A stretch of 64,000 nt of DNA, taken from the NCBI GenBank assembly GCA_026260175.1, contig JAKCWW010000170.1, positions 71,001 to 135,000 on the forward strand. The letters run 5' to 3'. A program made the translations under genes and the position numbers. How positions within the stretch are numbered: position 1 is the first letter of the stretch; each line of letters opens with the position of its first letter. This DNA is from Reticulitermes lucifugus (taxonomy: Eukaryota > Arthropoda > Insecta > Blattodea > Rhinotermitidae). Shown piece by piece: positions 1 to 11,110 of the stretch. The notes beneath the pieces were generated by a model. It was not told where the DNA came from and ran no database searches. It saw only the letters and a list, made by a program, of their open reading frames with translations.

Positions 1-730
1 GCCAGATTATCTTTTCTGTTCCGATCTGTTGGCCGAGCAAGTGACGTCACGTCACTGGACGAGTCACGCGCCGTCTAATCCCGGCTTTAAACTGACAAGA
101 AAGAGGACGTCCAGTCGAAGGACAAATAACTGATCTTGCCAGCTTTCCTTTGTCTTTCTGCTCTACCCCAATCTGTTCGTCTATTAATTACACTCTGCCC
201 AGATGTCGTTTCCATCTGTTGTGGTGTCTCGCATTTTTTCTATAACACAGGTGTCGTTCAGAATTCCTGTTGTTTCTATGACCAGCAAATGGTCTCGTTA
301 AAGTCACCCTCAGGAAATATCACAGTGGTCAAATAAGTTTCCAGATTTGTTACATTGTTCCGATATTACGTGTTATCGAATTTAGTTACTGTTCATCTGC
401 AGCTTATTTAACGACGTCAGTACCTCAGACTGCGGTGTCAAAGAGTAAATTTACGGAGCTGATGCTATTGCGCAAGTATGTTTTGGCGCATGAACCGGTT
501 GTAGCCGGTTTCTGTTCGTTTTATAACTGCCAGGGATTAGCAAAAACAAAGTTGTAGCTCGATCAGTTTATCCGTAGCAGCTGCCCCGTAAGTTGTGCTT
601 TTCTTTGTTGTCATGGAGCATTGAGCGAAAGGAAGTTTCATTTAAAACTTAGGAAAAGTGCTGCAGAAACATGTTAATTGCTTGAAGCTGTTTTCAAAAA
701 TGAATGGTATGATGATTTGTATATAATGAG
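1..730. other. AT-rich stretch, nothing recognised
   Basis: No gene, repeat or RNA was recognised here. A 66-residue open frame at 136-336 has no familiar motif and is a length expected by chance in AT-rich DNA. Confidence 0.6.
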
Positions 731-734
731 TTAA

Positions 735-905
735 ATAAATGTAGAAGGAGGTGATTGTGGTCCACTTTGAGGTACTGCCCCGGCGATTTCCTGGAATGTC
801 TGCGTAAACTAGGAAAACCCTCAGGTTTCTCGGCCGAAATTCAAACCGGACATCTTCCGAACACAAGTCAGCGGCGCTATCGATTGAGCCACCGTTGAAG
901 TTATA
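735..905 (-). mobile_element. tRNA-derived SINE, family B (old copy)
   Basis: On the minus strand a tRNA-like head reads ggtggctcaatcgatagcg (box A-like) and then ccggtttgaatttcgg (box B-like). It is followed by the family B body, ttccaggaaatcgccgggg and then a cctcaaagtggaccac stretch. Family B members share a tail close to ggccacgaccgcttccttcc. Such elements are transcribed by RNA polymerase III and mobilised by LINE proteins. The copy is degenerate and encodes nothing. Confidence 0.65.
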
Positions 906-1077
906 TTTCCTCAAATAAGAAAGGACTAATTGTGAATGGTGAGTAGGTAAGGAACTTGGAGGAGGCGATCATACCCTATTTCAAATGTCTCTCCTTGACA
1001 TTCGCCTTCATAAAATCAGGAAAATTACGAAACACCTTAGTTAGGATACCCGAACACGCTACCACGATTCACCCTGC

Positions 1078-1275
1078 TAATTGGCTTAAAGGACAACGCG
1101 TCTAACTTCTGTTCTGGAAGTGTTCGGTTCAAATATTGGGCGGGAAAATCACAGTCCTGGTTAAGGGTTTTCGTTTTTTTTGCCTGAACGCCGTAGGAAA
1201 ATGCCTGGATGGTACGTCAAATTAGGTCATCATCCCTACCTTTAATTCCTTCCGAAGTCATTATACGTTAATTCT
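1078..1275 (+). mobile_element. tRNA-derived SINE, family B (old copy)
   Basis: A decayed head (attggcttaaaggacaacg, then gttcggttcaaatattgg as box B) is followed by the family B body. The body has a T-rich run, aaaatgcctggatggtacg and attaggtcatcatccc. These match, with many changes, the bodies at 735-905, 13945-14130 and 25975-26165. Pairwise similarity looks low, so the insertion is old. Confidence 0.6.
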
Positions 1276-2285
1276 GTCGTTCCATATACGTACTGGGAGT
1301 TTTGATGAATAACCAGTAAATAAAACCGGCTAAAGATTCAAATCGCTAGCTTATCCAGTGCCAATCCAGTGCAATGCCTTTGCTGTAAAAGGGGCTAAGA
1401 AAACTTAAGGTCGTATGCAGTATTGCAAGTTCCTCAGCTGATATTCGGAACGGAGCACTCACGAGATAAGGGCGTCAACCATCTCATACACTGGATACCA
1501 AAGGATCTTTACGTGGGCAAATGTGACCGGAACCTAAAACTGACAATGCCTCGTGTTTCTGTTCACCCATTTTGTTTAATTAATTCTTTGAGTTGTACGT
1601 TTTTTAATATGAATCTGTGCTCATGAAACACCAGGTTTCAGAGAGCACAAGCGTCTTATAGGCATATATATATATGTGTGTGTGTCTTTACAATGGTCTG
1701 TTCTCTTATTTTACTACTGAGGGCACTACACTAATACTACTACTCTAGAGTTACAGTTATCTCATTTCCAGGCATGTGAGACAGTAGCTTCGAATCATCA
1801 CATTGTGGAAACAAACGCCAATGTTACGGTAGATGCGTGCTAGTTTTAGGCTAGAAATCTTAATTTAACTTTAAGAAGACAGGTGGAAATAGAGCTTTAA
1901 ATATAGTTTGTACCTGATTTTAGAGCAAACAACACGAACTGTAAAAATAGTTCAATTATGAGTGTCGCTGGGATATGACGCCGTATGAATTTGTATTGGC
2001 TACAAACCTTTCTGAAGAACGTCGTACTTTTATGTTTGGGATAGGGATAAAATAGGAATTAATACATTTTTACGTGTTGCCTGATCTTAATGATTGCAAC
2101 ACGTTTTTTTTTCCGAAAACTGGTACTTAGCTACCAAACTACACGGCGTCACATACCATAAGACCGTAATTCTGATACTGTCCTGAGAACATCAGATCCT
2201 AAAATGAAAAGGGGGTTAATTTTTATGTGGAGTGCTGATTATGGGGATTCTTGAAACCTGAATAGAGTCACGCGTTCGGTACAGG
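1276..2285. other. AT-rich intergenic stretch with small microsatellite
   Basis: No gene recognised. A short (TA)n then (GT)n run lies at about 1662-1686. A 67-residue open frame at 1423-1626 has no recognisable motif. Confidence 0.55.
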
Positions 2286-2553
2286 CAGGGCCGGCCGTGG
2301 GCCGATTGGACCGATTTGATGCAATCGGGCCCCGTACTTACGGGTGCCCCGGGGGAAATTAAATAAATAATATGTTTGACTGATTGCTTGGTTAAAAGTA
2401 AATAAAAAATTATAAAAATAGACCATTTTAATTTTTCATCCTAACTTACGTTAATATACCAAAAGGTTAGTCCTTTTTTTTTGCTCAGCACAACTTTTAG
2501 GGGCCCGCCACAAGGATCGTAATCGGACCCCGCGTTTTCTAAGGCCGGCACTG
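2286..2553. mobile_element. hAT-type miniature inverted-repeat element
   Basis: The left end reads CAGGGCCGGCC, and the right end reads ggccggcactg, which is CAGTGCCGGCC on the other strand. This is an imperfect 11-bp terminal inverted repeat of hAT style. The flanking 8-mers ggtacagg and agtacaga match at 6 of 8 positions, as expected for a decayed 8-bp hAT target duplication. The 268-bp interior is AT-rich and non-coding, so any movement would have depended on transposase from elsewhere. Confidence 0.7.
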
Positions 2554-3229
2554 AGTACAGAAACTTGTGACTGTATCAGATTATCGTTATCTGTCGCTGC
2601 AGAACATGGGACGCCGACAGGCCGTATTGACCATTACAAACTTAGAGATCCCATCCAATTAAAATCCTTTTGTTTAATCTCAGAGGGCCATATGACTTGC
2701 TGCTGTATGTCCGTAGTTACCTAGGTAGATAGTGTGATTCTTTCAACCACCCTCCTGCCACAGCCCCGCCTTATTTAGGTGAACTGCAGATACTCGTCAA
2801 CCCTTATCTTTCCATTAATAAAAAGTGGTATTGCAGTAACGAGTGGGATGAGATGTGAATTGTGGATGACTGACTGAAATGGGGTAGTGAGAGAGGGTTG
2901 GTATGGAATTTGTGTTTTAACCGAGAGTTTCACTCACCCGTCTACATGCTCGGTCGGTAGCGGCTTCATTACTGAATCTCAATAGACAGAAACAGATGAA
3001 TCGCGCAATCCGCTTTTCCGCCATTGTTCATGGGTCGGTATTACACAGCCCAGACTGTAACTGTGTGTGTGTGTGTGAGTTTCGTTCTGGAACCAATGCG
3101 TAGTTCGGCTCATGTGCTGTTGCTGTTACTGATGATGATTTTGATGACGATGATAATGCTATGCCTGTATAGTTGCTATGGTAACAATCCATGAATCCAC
3201 CCATCCCTCAGACCTTGTACGCTTTGCCC
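2554..3229. other. Intergenic, nothing but a short GT run
   Basis: No gene or dispersed repeat recognised. A (GT)n run lies at about 3061-3077. Confidence 0.5.
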
Positions 3230-3345
3230 CTCATTGGTTGGATTGCATATTAACGTGTATATGTGTGTATGCGTGTGTGTGTGTGTATGTGTGAGTGTGT
3301 GTGCTTGTGCGCGCGCGCTTGCATGTGTGTTTGTGTGTGTCTGTT
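3230..3345 (+). repeat. Imperfect GT/GC microsatellite
   Basis: Alternating purine-pyrimidine DNA, mostly (GT)n with a gcgcgcgc core near 3309-3317. The cysteine/valine-rich open frame crossing it is simply the translation of the repeat. Alternating GT/GC tracts are able to adopt Z-DNA. Confidence 0.85.
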
Positions 3346-4140
3346 TTGTAGCATATTATACCCCTTCTGACCCCTCTCCAAAAACCCTTTCCCACATTTC
3401 ACCAATACACACTAATGATTTTAGCAGCTTCGATAAACATATTATAGGCTATTTATTGCATAGTGATGGTAGGGATTTGAGGAGAGAGGTTTCCAACGTT
3501 CAATCTTCTCATTTAGATCACACTTTCACCTCTTCCCCTATTTCTATAGACACAATTTTGTGTCATTCATTTTGTCACCAGTTAATGAATGTCATCTAGT
3601 TCATATTTCAGATTAATTACAATGAATTGATCGCTTGTTTCGACTCCCGATACTGCATGAATCTTTCTTTTTCGATATGAGAATGTAGATTCTGCCAAAA
3701 CTGTGTGATAGAATACGTTTTTGAGAATGGAAAATGATTTTCCAATCAGATGCTAAGTCAATATGAAAAGCTAAATATTTCTCCCGTTGTTTTTCTGTAC
3801 CCAAGATTTCCAAAAAATTGTGGGTAACACTTACGGTCAATAATACAGTTTTTTGTGTCCCAACACTGGAGACAGGATTTATTTGAAACTTTGTAACGAA
3901 GGAGTGATATTAAAGTGACACAGGTAGTCTGCTGCATATTTGAAAGCCCAATATTTCGGAAGCTGGCTCTACTTCATATTCTGTTTAGAAGGAACTAATC
4001 TTTGACTTCTGTTTTGAGAAAGTCAACTTCCGAAGGGTTGTGCTTTTGAGCCAAAAAGATATGTGTCACTTTAAGATAGGTAGGATTTGGCGTTTACTTT
4101 ACTGACATCACCACCTCAATATGATATTTCTCTAGCCATT
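3346..4140. other. AT-rich intergenic stretch
   Basis: No gene or repeat recognised. The open frame at 3613-3840 (minus) has no known motif. Confidence 0.5.
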
Positions 4141-4144
4141 TCAT

Positions 4145-4425
4145 AGCGACATTATAGTGTAGTCGGTACAGCGACTTGCTACGGGCTGGACGGTCTGGGA
4201 ATCGAATACGGGTAGTGGCGAGATTTTCTGCATCCGTCCAGACCGGCCCTGAGGCCCATCCAGCCTCCTGTGCAATGGGTACCGTGTCTCTTTCCCGACG
4301 GAAAGCAGCTGGGGCGTGGCGTTGACCACCCACCCCCATCTAGCGCCGAGGTTAAAGAAAGCGTAGAGTTATACTTTTACGCCATCTCAGGGCCTTTAGG
4401 GCCCGTTCTAGGGTGAGGTTTCATA
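4145..4425 (+). mobile_element. tRNA-derived SINE, family D
   Basis: The head has a box A-like tagtcggtacagcgacttgc and a box B-like gggaatcgaatac. The body then runs through gagattttctgc, cagcctcctgtgcaatggg, gtgtctctttcccgacgg and gcgccgaggttaaag. From memory this matches a SINE type widespread in insects, in which a tRNA head is followed by a body containing a tcagcctcc motif and a 'gtgccgaggtc' motif. It is the only copy of this family in the window. Two overlapping minus-strand open frames (4094-4339, 4141-4329) are shadows of it. Confidence 0.75.
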
Positions 4426-4789
4426 GCGAAATTACTGTAGGATTATTTATTTATAAGCTACCATGTATCTAAATGGAATATTTCAACACATTTCAAATTT
4501 AATGGGACCGCTTCTTGTACAGAGACTTGAAATATATTTCACTTGGAAGTTTGAGCGAGCTGTAAAAGCTTTTAATAGTCATTGATTCATTTTACAGCAA
4601 TTATTTCGGAGTTTTCCATTGTGTAATGCACATTTTTGTAGGTCTATTAGACGTTTCGGAGAGCTGGATCTAATTCCTGTATCAGGTGACTTGTCATTAT
4701 ACAACCCGAATTTTTTTTTTTAGATATTCGTTACGTCTGTTGATATCAAACCGGAAAGCTTTGAATACTGAACTTATGTTAATCAATAT
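4426..4789. other. Intergenic, nothing recognised
   Basis: AT-rich, with no gene or repeat recognised. Confidence 0.5.
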
Positions 4790-5077
4790 CAGTGGTTCTC
4801 AACCTGTGAGCCGCGGACACCGGGGCGCGAATTGACTTAGCTCGACAGCGGGCCATGCTTATCAAACAAGTACTTGGTTCCTTATGTTATTTTCTGTTAC
4901 TGTTTGTGATGAATGAAATGTGAAATAATTTACGTCATTCGCTGACTCCATAACACTTTCTTCGTTACGTATTTTCTCAATTAATCGAGCCTAAAATTTC
5001 AAGTATTAGCACGTGGGAGACTGCGAAAGTTTTAGTTTTTGAAACGGCTCTCATAATCGGAAAGTTGCGAACCACTG
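4790..5077. mobile_element. Probable hAT-type miniature element
   Basis: The left end is cagtggttctcaacctgtg, a widely seen hAT-type terminus. The right end, gttgcgaaccactg at 5064-5077, is an imperfect inverted copy. The 8-mers outside the ends (atcaatat and cagtcaat) share only a tcaat core, so the target duplication is weak. The interior is non-coding. Confidence 0.5.
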
Positions 5078-6148
5078 CAGTCAATTCTGATTCGATTCCG
5101 ACTGCTTTTATTAATGTCGAAAAAATGTACATAAACCATAAAACTTCTTTCAGAATAATACCCAGTCTCGTGAAGGACTGAACAACAAACTCTCGAAACG
5201 TCGTGGATACAAAGTTTACCTTAGGTAATGGATATGTCCATGTAATTTGAGCACAATTGCTAGATTCAACAGCATAGCTTTTACATTTCCATTTACACTT
5301 CTTAATCATTTTAGCAAGAAAATGTTGAAGAGCCCTATTAAAATGTGTTAGGGAAATTTGTTTTGACATACACCTTGGAATAAGAGCCACCGCTTTTTTT
5401 AAATGCGTAATTAATGTATAGGTACTATGCAATGCATGTATGAATAAACTAACTGCATGGAGCAGAGTCTTTCATAAGATATTAATAGTCACTCTGCTAC
5501 TTAATAAGAGTCCCCGCTTTTCATGAAACTTGGGGGTTCATTACCCCATTCACAAGAACCCGCCACTGGTCCTTATTCTGAGCCAGTGAACCCAGTTCAC
5601 AACGCCACATCCTACATGCTTAAAATTCTTTGATCTCAAAAACCGTTTCCACTTTACACATTCCTGTGTTGTTATAAGTGCATACGCCTTTCGACTGCAA
5701 GTGTCATGCTGTATTAAGAAATGCAGTAATGTATAGAGTGCAGATAGTTTTGTGACATTAAGCTTGTTAACTGAAGCAAATACCACGAAACACATATACA
5801 GTGAATATCCCTGAGGTCCACTTTAAAAGTATCCCCTAATATAAGCTTAGACCTCTCCAAATGTAAGGAAAACCCACTCATTCAGAATCATCATTTCATA
5901 AGGGATTACTTGGGCGTGATTGCAAAGCTCCACGCGTTTTTACCTCTGCACTAATGATGACGAGTATATAGGTTCACGCTTCGACCGAATTTACCTCCTA
6001 GGAAAGGCTCCCGTTACTCATTTTATGAAAGTCATTATCCATCCAGTGACTCACTTAACTCTTGCAATTCGCTTCAGATATTAAATTTATTAAGCTACTT
6101 GTAAATTACACGTCCTGTCCAGGTTTAATTAGCATGCCTTATACATGT

Positions 6149-6149
<1 letters not shown>
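5078..6149. other. AT-rich stretch with an unassigned 151-residue frame
   Basis: A minus-strand open frame covers 4977-5432 and partly overlaps the hAT-like element. Its translation is lysine-rich and I recognise no domain. One frame of this length is not surprising in the number of AT-rich bases scanned. A second frame at 5550-5795 is equally unassigned. Confidence 0.4.

Positions 6150-6183
<34 letters not shown>
6150..6183 (+). repeat. (TAA)n microsatellite
   Basis: An essentially perfect run of about eleven TAA/AAT triplets. It is read as polyisoleucine in one frame. Confidence 0.95.
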
Positions 6184-6184
<1 letters not shown>

Positions 6185-7073
6185 TGCAGTGATGTGGTAC
6201 CTGCCACTCATTGTGCTCTACAAGTACAGCAAAATGTGTTGTAAACATGTGTGTGTGAATAGGCAAAGGAGACACACAAACTTTGCGGAGATTCAAGTGT
6301 CTCAGGGAAGAGTTTCATTCATTTTGGCAAGACTGTGTGAAGGATCTTGTCCGTCCATTGGCATGGTTCTTTAAAAATAACCTAATCAACGGATTTAGAT
6401 TACATTTTCTATTGATGATCTACACTAAATGAGTGCTTCGTTTAATTAGTTTTGGGATAGAAATATAAAGCTGAACCCATATAGATGTGATAAGAGACGC
6501 TGGCATCTAAACCGATACAGGTGTCAATTGACTATTTTGTTCAGCTTGCGATAAACAACACGTGGAAACTAAAGGTCAAGCTATAACGTGACGTCATGTG
6601 GTTTGGTAGGTAGTCACCCCTCGTTTAGGAGGTACCTGATATCACCACGCACAGATCCTCCGAAATTCGGTACCACACGGCAGAACATTCCAAATTACCA
6701 TAATCTTAGTTTTTAGAAGAGCATTTAGAACTTCGGATGTTCTGTCTGAGTTAATTATTAACAATTTCATTCGTGCGCATTTTGATACAAATATGTACAG
6801 TATAATCAGTTCCTATGGATATGTGATAGATATTTAAGAATGTTTGAACTACGGAGTCTTCTGTCGAGGCTGTCTGATCCGTAGTCACTTCGAAACTGAC
6901 TCATCCGGCCCCAAAGTGAAAACAAAATATTGTCTCCCCTGATGTGGAAATAATCTGCAGACCGTGCTAGTAGATATTACCGTATGCGCAGAAGTACGAA
7001 TATATTACGAAGATGTGTAATTAGGGTTGTTATTTTAAAAATCGTGTTACGATTTATAGTAAGGTATAAGTCA
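6184..7073. other. Intergenic, nothing recognised
   Basis: AT-rich, with no coding or repeat signal I can support. Confidence 0.5.
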
Positions 7074-7345
7074 GCCGTGCCATGGCTCAGGCGGTTAGTC
7101 GCCGGCCTCCATCCGCGGAGGCCCGGGTTCGATCCCGGGTCTGTTCGTGTGGGATTTGTGGTGGACAAAATGGCATTGAGACAGGGTTTTCCCCGAGTAC
7201 TTCGGTTTTCCCCTGTCAATTTCATTCCATCGGTGCTCCATTACAAGGAAAAAGAAAAAAACTAGTAATCTTCATCACAGGGGTGCACAATAAGCCTCAA
7301 GGCTGCGATGCGTCCGTAGCATCTGCTGCTGGACCCTTAAAAAAT
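7074..7345 (+). mobile_element. tRNA-derived SINE, family A
   Basis: The head starts gccgtgccatggctcaggcg with box A-like tggctcaggcggttagtcgc and box B-like gggttcgatcccggg, an intact match to the pol III B box. The conserved body follows: gtgggatttgtggtggac, the gagtacttcggttttccc segment, ggtgctccattaca and ttgaggctt-type tail motifs, ending near gcatctgctgctgg and an A-rich end. Four other copies occur at 17727-18008 (minus), 22962-23222, 25678-25957 and 35752-36025. Several short open frames on both strands are shadows. Confidence 0.92.
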
Positions 7346-7616
7346 GTATGAGTCGTACAGGACATATTGTTTCCTGAATTCAGTCAATTTTTAACACATG
7401 TAGTTTTATCCATTATATATCTATGTAGGTTTTGCCGTTACTTCTATGAAGGAACTGTCGTGACACTTATGTCTTCCCGATCAACACCTGAACGTTGATT
7501 TATGTGTTTTAATTTTCTTGATTTGATGGCTGTAAGAACGATTGCATGCTTCTCGAGCACCGGACATCTGGATCTGGTGAAGGTTATCCAGAGTAAGGTT
7601 TCTTGGTTTTTAGGCT

Positions 7617-8115
7617 TGCGACAATCGAAAATTAGCTTCTTCATGTCTGTCCGTCCGTCCGCATGGAACAACTCGGCTCCCACTGGATGGATTTTCATGA
7701 AATTTGATATTATAATGTTTTTCGGAAACCTGTCTAGAAAATTGAAGTTTAATTAAAATATGACCAGAATAACTGGTACGTTACATGAAGACGTTTGTAC
7801 ATTTATGACAATACCTCACTTAACTCTTCTCAGAGTGATAAATGTTTCAGACAAAATTTGTAGAGCCAATCAAAGCACACATTTTATGTTCGATAACTTT
7901 TATTTTCGAAAAATCGTTCCGTTTGTGAGATGAAGTGGAAAAATATGATAGAACGGGACAGGCCACAGATGACAATATCATACAGCACATGAGCTTTGCA
8001 TGCTGGATAACTAAGGCTAAGAGACACACACTCAGAATATGTAATACTTATTGCTTTTCCACGGCAACAATGGTTACGCGAACGCGCCTCAGTGTTACGT
8101 TTATACGCACATTGC
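7617..8115 (-). mobile_element. Terminal-inverted-repeat element (family T), copy 1
   Basis: Minus-strand copy of a family of roughly 0.5 kb shared with 18780-19140 and 32849-33560. Its 5' end carries ggcgcgttcgc (gcgaacgcgcc at 8078-8088 on the plus strand). It then has taaccattgttgccgtgg, a central catctgtggcctgtcc segment, and a 3' part with cgagtggg-type sequence and a (GGAC/GACA)n tract before catgaagaagctaat. The distal end is decayed. No protein is encoded, so it is best read as a non-autonomous DNA element of unknown superfamily. Confidence 0.7.
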
Positions 8116-8150
8116 ATCTCTTGTCTTCGATTCCTCAAGGCAGATAGAGG

Positions 8151-9375
8151 AAAAATCCCTCAAATTAGAAGACAACTGCTTCCTTCCTTATCCTTCGCAA
8201 TTCATTAGACATTAACCATCCTACCATTCGATGCTGTACATTTTGAGCCACTAAACAGGTCAATAAATAAATGAAGCACTCATACATCTTTCTGTTATGA
8301 AAGTGGTTGACAGTGCTTTGTTATACATTGTGATGTAACGGGTAATTAGATTCTTACTGAGAGTTTTCCATCAAATAGCGATGTGAACAAGTGAGAAGTT
8401 GTAACAGCTTTCAACACTACATAATTAAACATCACATGATGTCCACCTTGCGGTAGTCAATCGTAAATTCCTCAAAGTGTATTTCATCCCATAATAACCT
8501 CAGCATTATTATGATCTTTTACGGTAATAACGAACTAATTTTGCCACAGTCAACTGAAGTTCAGAGTGACATTTCAATAAAGACTTATGACTGTTTCAAG
8601 GGAAGTAATTTTCCGGCTGTTAGAACGACATGTGTGAAAGCCTGAATGCTCTTCATCCACAAAAGCTAAGGATGAGGTGGGTCGACTAATGAATTGCTTG
8701 TCTGTTCCTTGTCATGAGGAGGTAGTTCGATACCAGATACCTCGAGTTGATGAGGGAGCGATCTAAACGGCAGAGTCATCCTGGATCAAGGTTAAAAGTA
8801 TCGGCTACAGAACCATGTTGTAAGGTGTTAAACAGTTATAACGGGTGGTACGAAAATTAATTCCTTACACAGCGATACATATGCAACTGCATACAAAATT
8901 ACTGGGCGGTAACCAGTACAACAGAGACCCGTGTCAAGGGTTGTCGAAAACTGTCACTGTCCAAGAGCCACGCTTGACAACACTGCTATATTGTATTTAA
9001 ACTGAAAGCAGTTTTGATTGGTTAAAGTACTAAGTCTGTGAAGCAGAATTCTTGTTGAGAAACTGGTAGTCCCTAAATTAGTTACTAAATTCCGTGCACT
9101 TTAGGGAATCCGAATCGTCAATACAATCTGCTCAAGAACCCGTTACTGAATTGCACTTCTAAGCCAGCTGAATCCAGTCCAGTCGAAGAAACAATGTTAC
9201 ATTCTTTTTTGTTTGTAAACGGGATGTCGGAGAGACTACACTGGAAACAGCCTATTGATGTGTAATTTCTATTTAGTACTACTTTGCTTGCGGACTTTGT
9301 GCATCATCTAGTGTTACAAAAAGCACAAATTAAGTAACTGAAGGCAAGATTTTAGTTTTTCGCAGCGGTGCAGTT
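8151..9375. other. Intergenic, one doubtful tRNA-like patch
   Basis: No gene recognised. At 8680-8750, gtcgactaatgaattgcttg followed by gtagttcgatacc resembles box A/box B spacing of a SINE head, but no known body follows. Confidence 0.4.
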
Positions 9376-9573
9376 GAAGACTTTGTTCTTCTGGAATATG
9401 GCGCCACGTCACTGGATGATTGATGTCCGACGTTTCGAGACTGTGTCACGGCCTTATTTTCAACGGTTTATTGGATATTTGATCCTTCAAGATCAGGTCA
9501 CCAAGCCGTCTCGAAACGTTGGGAACCAATGACCCAGTGATACGGTGCCATTTTCCAGAAGAACACAGACTTC
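9376..9573. repeat. Fold-back element, about 77-bp arms
   Basis: The left arm (9376-9453) begins gaagactttgttcttctgg. The right arm (9497-9573) ends ccagaagaacacagacttc, its imperfect inverse. Both arms contain the cgtttcgag / ctcgaaacg pair. The unpaired centre is about 43 bp. Layout and motifs resemble the fold-back at 29447-29654. Confidence 0.7.
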
Positions 9574-9590
9574 AAAGTCACTAACCGTGT

Positions 9591-10510
9591 AGAGAACGTT
9601 GTGCTTCGTCTTCTTGTAAGGGAAGGGACGTGGAGAAACTTAGGTGGTTGCACCCTTTAGAAAGAAAGCAGAGAAAACTATATGTAATGTCTGGACTTTT
9701 ATGTCTTTACCGTCGTCGTACCAGTATTGAATTTATTTTATAACTTCCCTTCACAGTGTCACGCAGGAAAGAAATTTGTACTAATGTGTAACTCTTCATG
9801 TCAGATTTTACTGAGTACATGTGAAAGCACTGCGGAATTTCTGGTACTTTATTTACTGTGTAAGGAAATGAGCTTTAATATGCCACCTTATACGTGTACT
9901 ATTTGTCCGGCACCTTCAGGAAATTTTTGAATCTGTTGAATATTTTAATACACTTAGTACAGGTAGATAATATTCTAATGCGAGCTCCGATTGGAGAATC
10001 AGCCCTACCGGGAGTTATTTTAAGACTCTGTATCAATGTACAGATATATTGGTTAGGATGTAACAGGGTGATATTGATGGTAACTCTGGAAGAATCATAT
10101 GTGAAATGGTTGTGGAATTCTTGGAGGTAGGCCTAGTGGGGGGAGGGGGGGGCTGTGTAAAACTGTGAAATACCTGTTACAATTGCTGGTTCTGAGCGAG
10201 TGTTTGTGTCTGGTACTTTTCAAATGCGAGACATCAACATTATTACTGAATAAATTCGCAGGATGAAACAGAGGAACTTACGAGCGTAAAGTGTTCATAT
10301 CTGAGAAAAATAAATAAGTATATTAATTTCAAAAATCTTATAACTATCTTAGTTGGTTGAAGTGGCGTCGTTTACCATCATTTTGGAAATACTTTCTGCC
10401 TTCTTCTTGGGGCTCTTTGAAGGAGGCAACAAGATCCTCTGCAACGTCTAACTACAGTTAGTAAGCATATATAATAAAAGTAGAGAAAGTATTTATATTT
10501 ATGACATGGC
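9591..10510. other. Intergenic with a G-rich run
   Basis: Two overlapping 67- and 78-residue frames (9727-9930, 9894-10130) have no recognisable motif. A nearly pure G run, broken by one A, lies at 10137-10152. Confidence 0.5.
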
Positions 10511-11110
10511 GACATATAACCTGAAGAAGGATGCAAGGAATATCTACGAAACGTAATTGTTATGACTTCAACGCAATGTGTTATCTAGAAGAATCTACGG
10601 TGACTAAAGGTCGACATGTAAACTTGGACCCTTATACGATACTTTCTGTTAGTCCATCCAAAACGCCGATAATTTTTTCACGTAGTTCCTGTTCGACATC
10701 CAGAAGGCTGCAAGGTATGTGGTTCACTGTCTCTGGACGACTCCAACAAATCTGCCCGAAATATCAATAATTCTGTGCAATATACAGAGAAATCTGCAAG
10801 GATCATGGGTCACCGAGTAGTCCCCTACTCTTATAAGAAAATGTCAACAGGCTTCACTGAAACGTCGCTAATATTACCATGTAGACACGATACGACACCC
10901 AGAATATTTTAAATAAATATAGACTGCCTTGTAAACCTCTGTCCTTAAGAAGGATGCAGCAAGTCCGTCCGATACGTCTATAAGTTTTAATAAATCGAGA
11001 GGTGTAACACTCAAATTTATCTACAGTGAACATTGAAATATTTGAAACTTTTTAACCGTAAAAAGTATGCAGTTATTCCTCCCGAAACGTCAGTAATTTA
11101 TACCACATCG
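10511..11110 (+). repeat. Degenerate tandem array with GAAACGT-type motifs
   Basis: Related motifs recur at about 10521-10554 (ctgaagaagg, then cgaaacgt), 10740-10760 (cccgaaatatcaataatt), 10857 (gaaacgtcgctaata), 10945-10985 (ttaagaaggatgcag, then ccgatacgtctataa) and 11065-11100 (agtatgcag, then ccgaaacgtcagtaatt). The last three intervals are about 107-116 bp, so this looks like an old tandem array of a unit of about 110 bp. Divergence is high and no reading frame is conserved. Confidence 0.5.

Noticed and set aside
2080-2120. T-rich run as a transcription terminator
   Set aside because: Short T runs are frequent in this AT-rich DNA and no gene precedes it.
3234-3599. 121-residue cysteine/valine-rich frame
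   Set aside because: It is a translated GT microsatellite followed by chance sequence.
4977-5432. 151-residue minus-strand frame
   Set aside because: No recognisable domain. It partly overlaps a hAT-like element, and a frame this long is plausible by chance in the AT-rich DNA scanned.
7074-7145. tRNA gene
   Set aside because: The promoter-like boxes are good, but the sequence continues into a body shared by five copies, so it is a SINE head.
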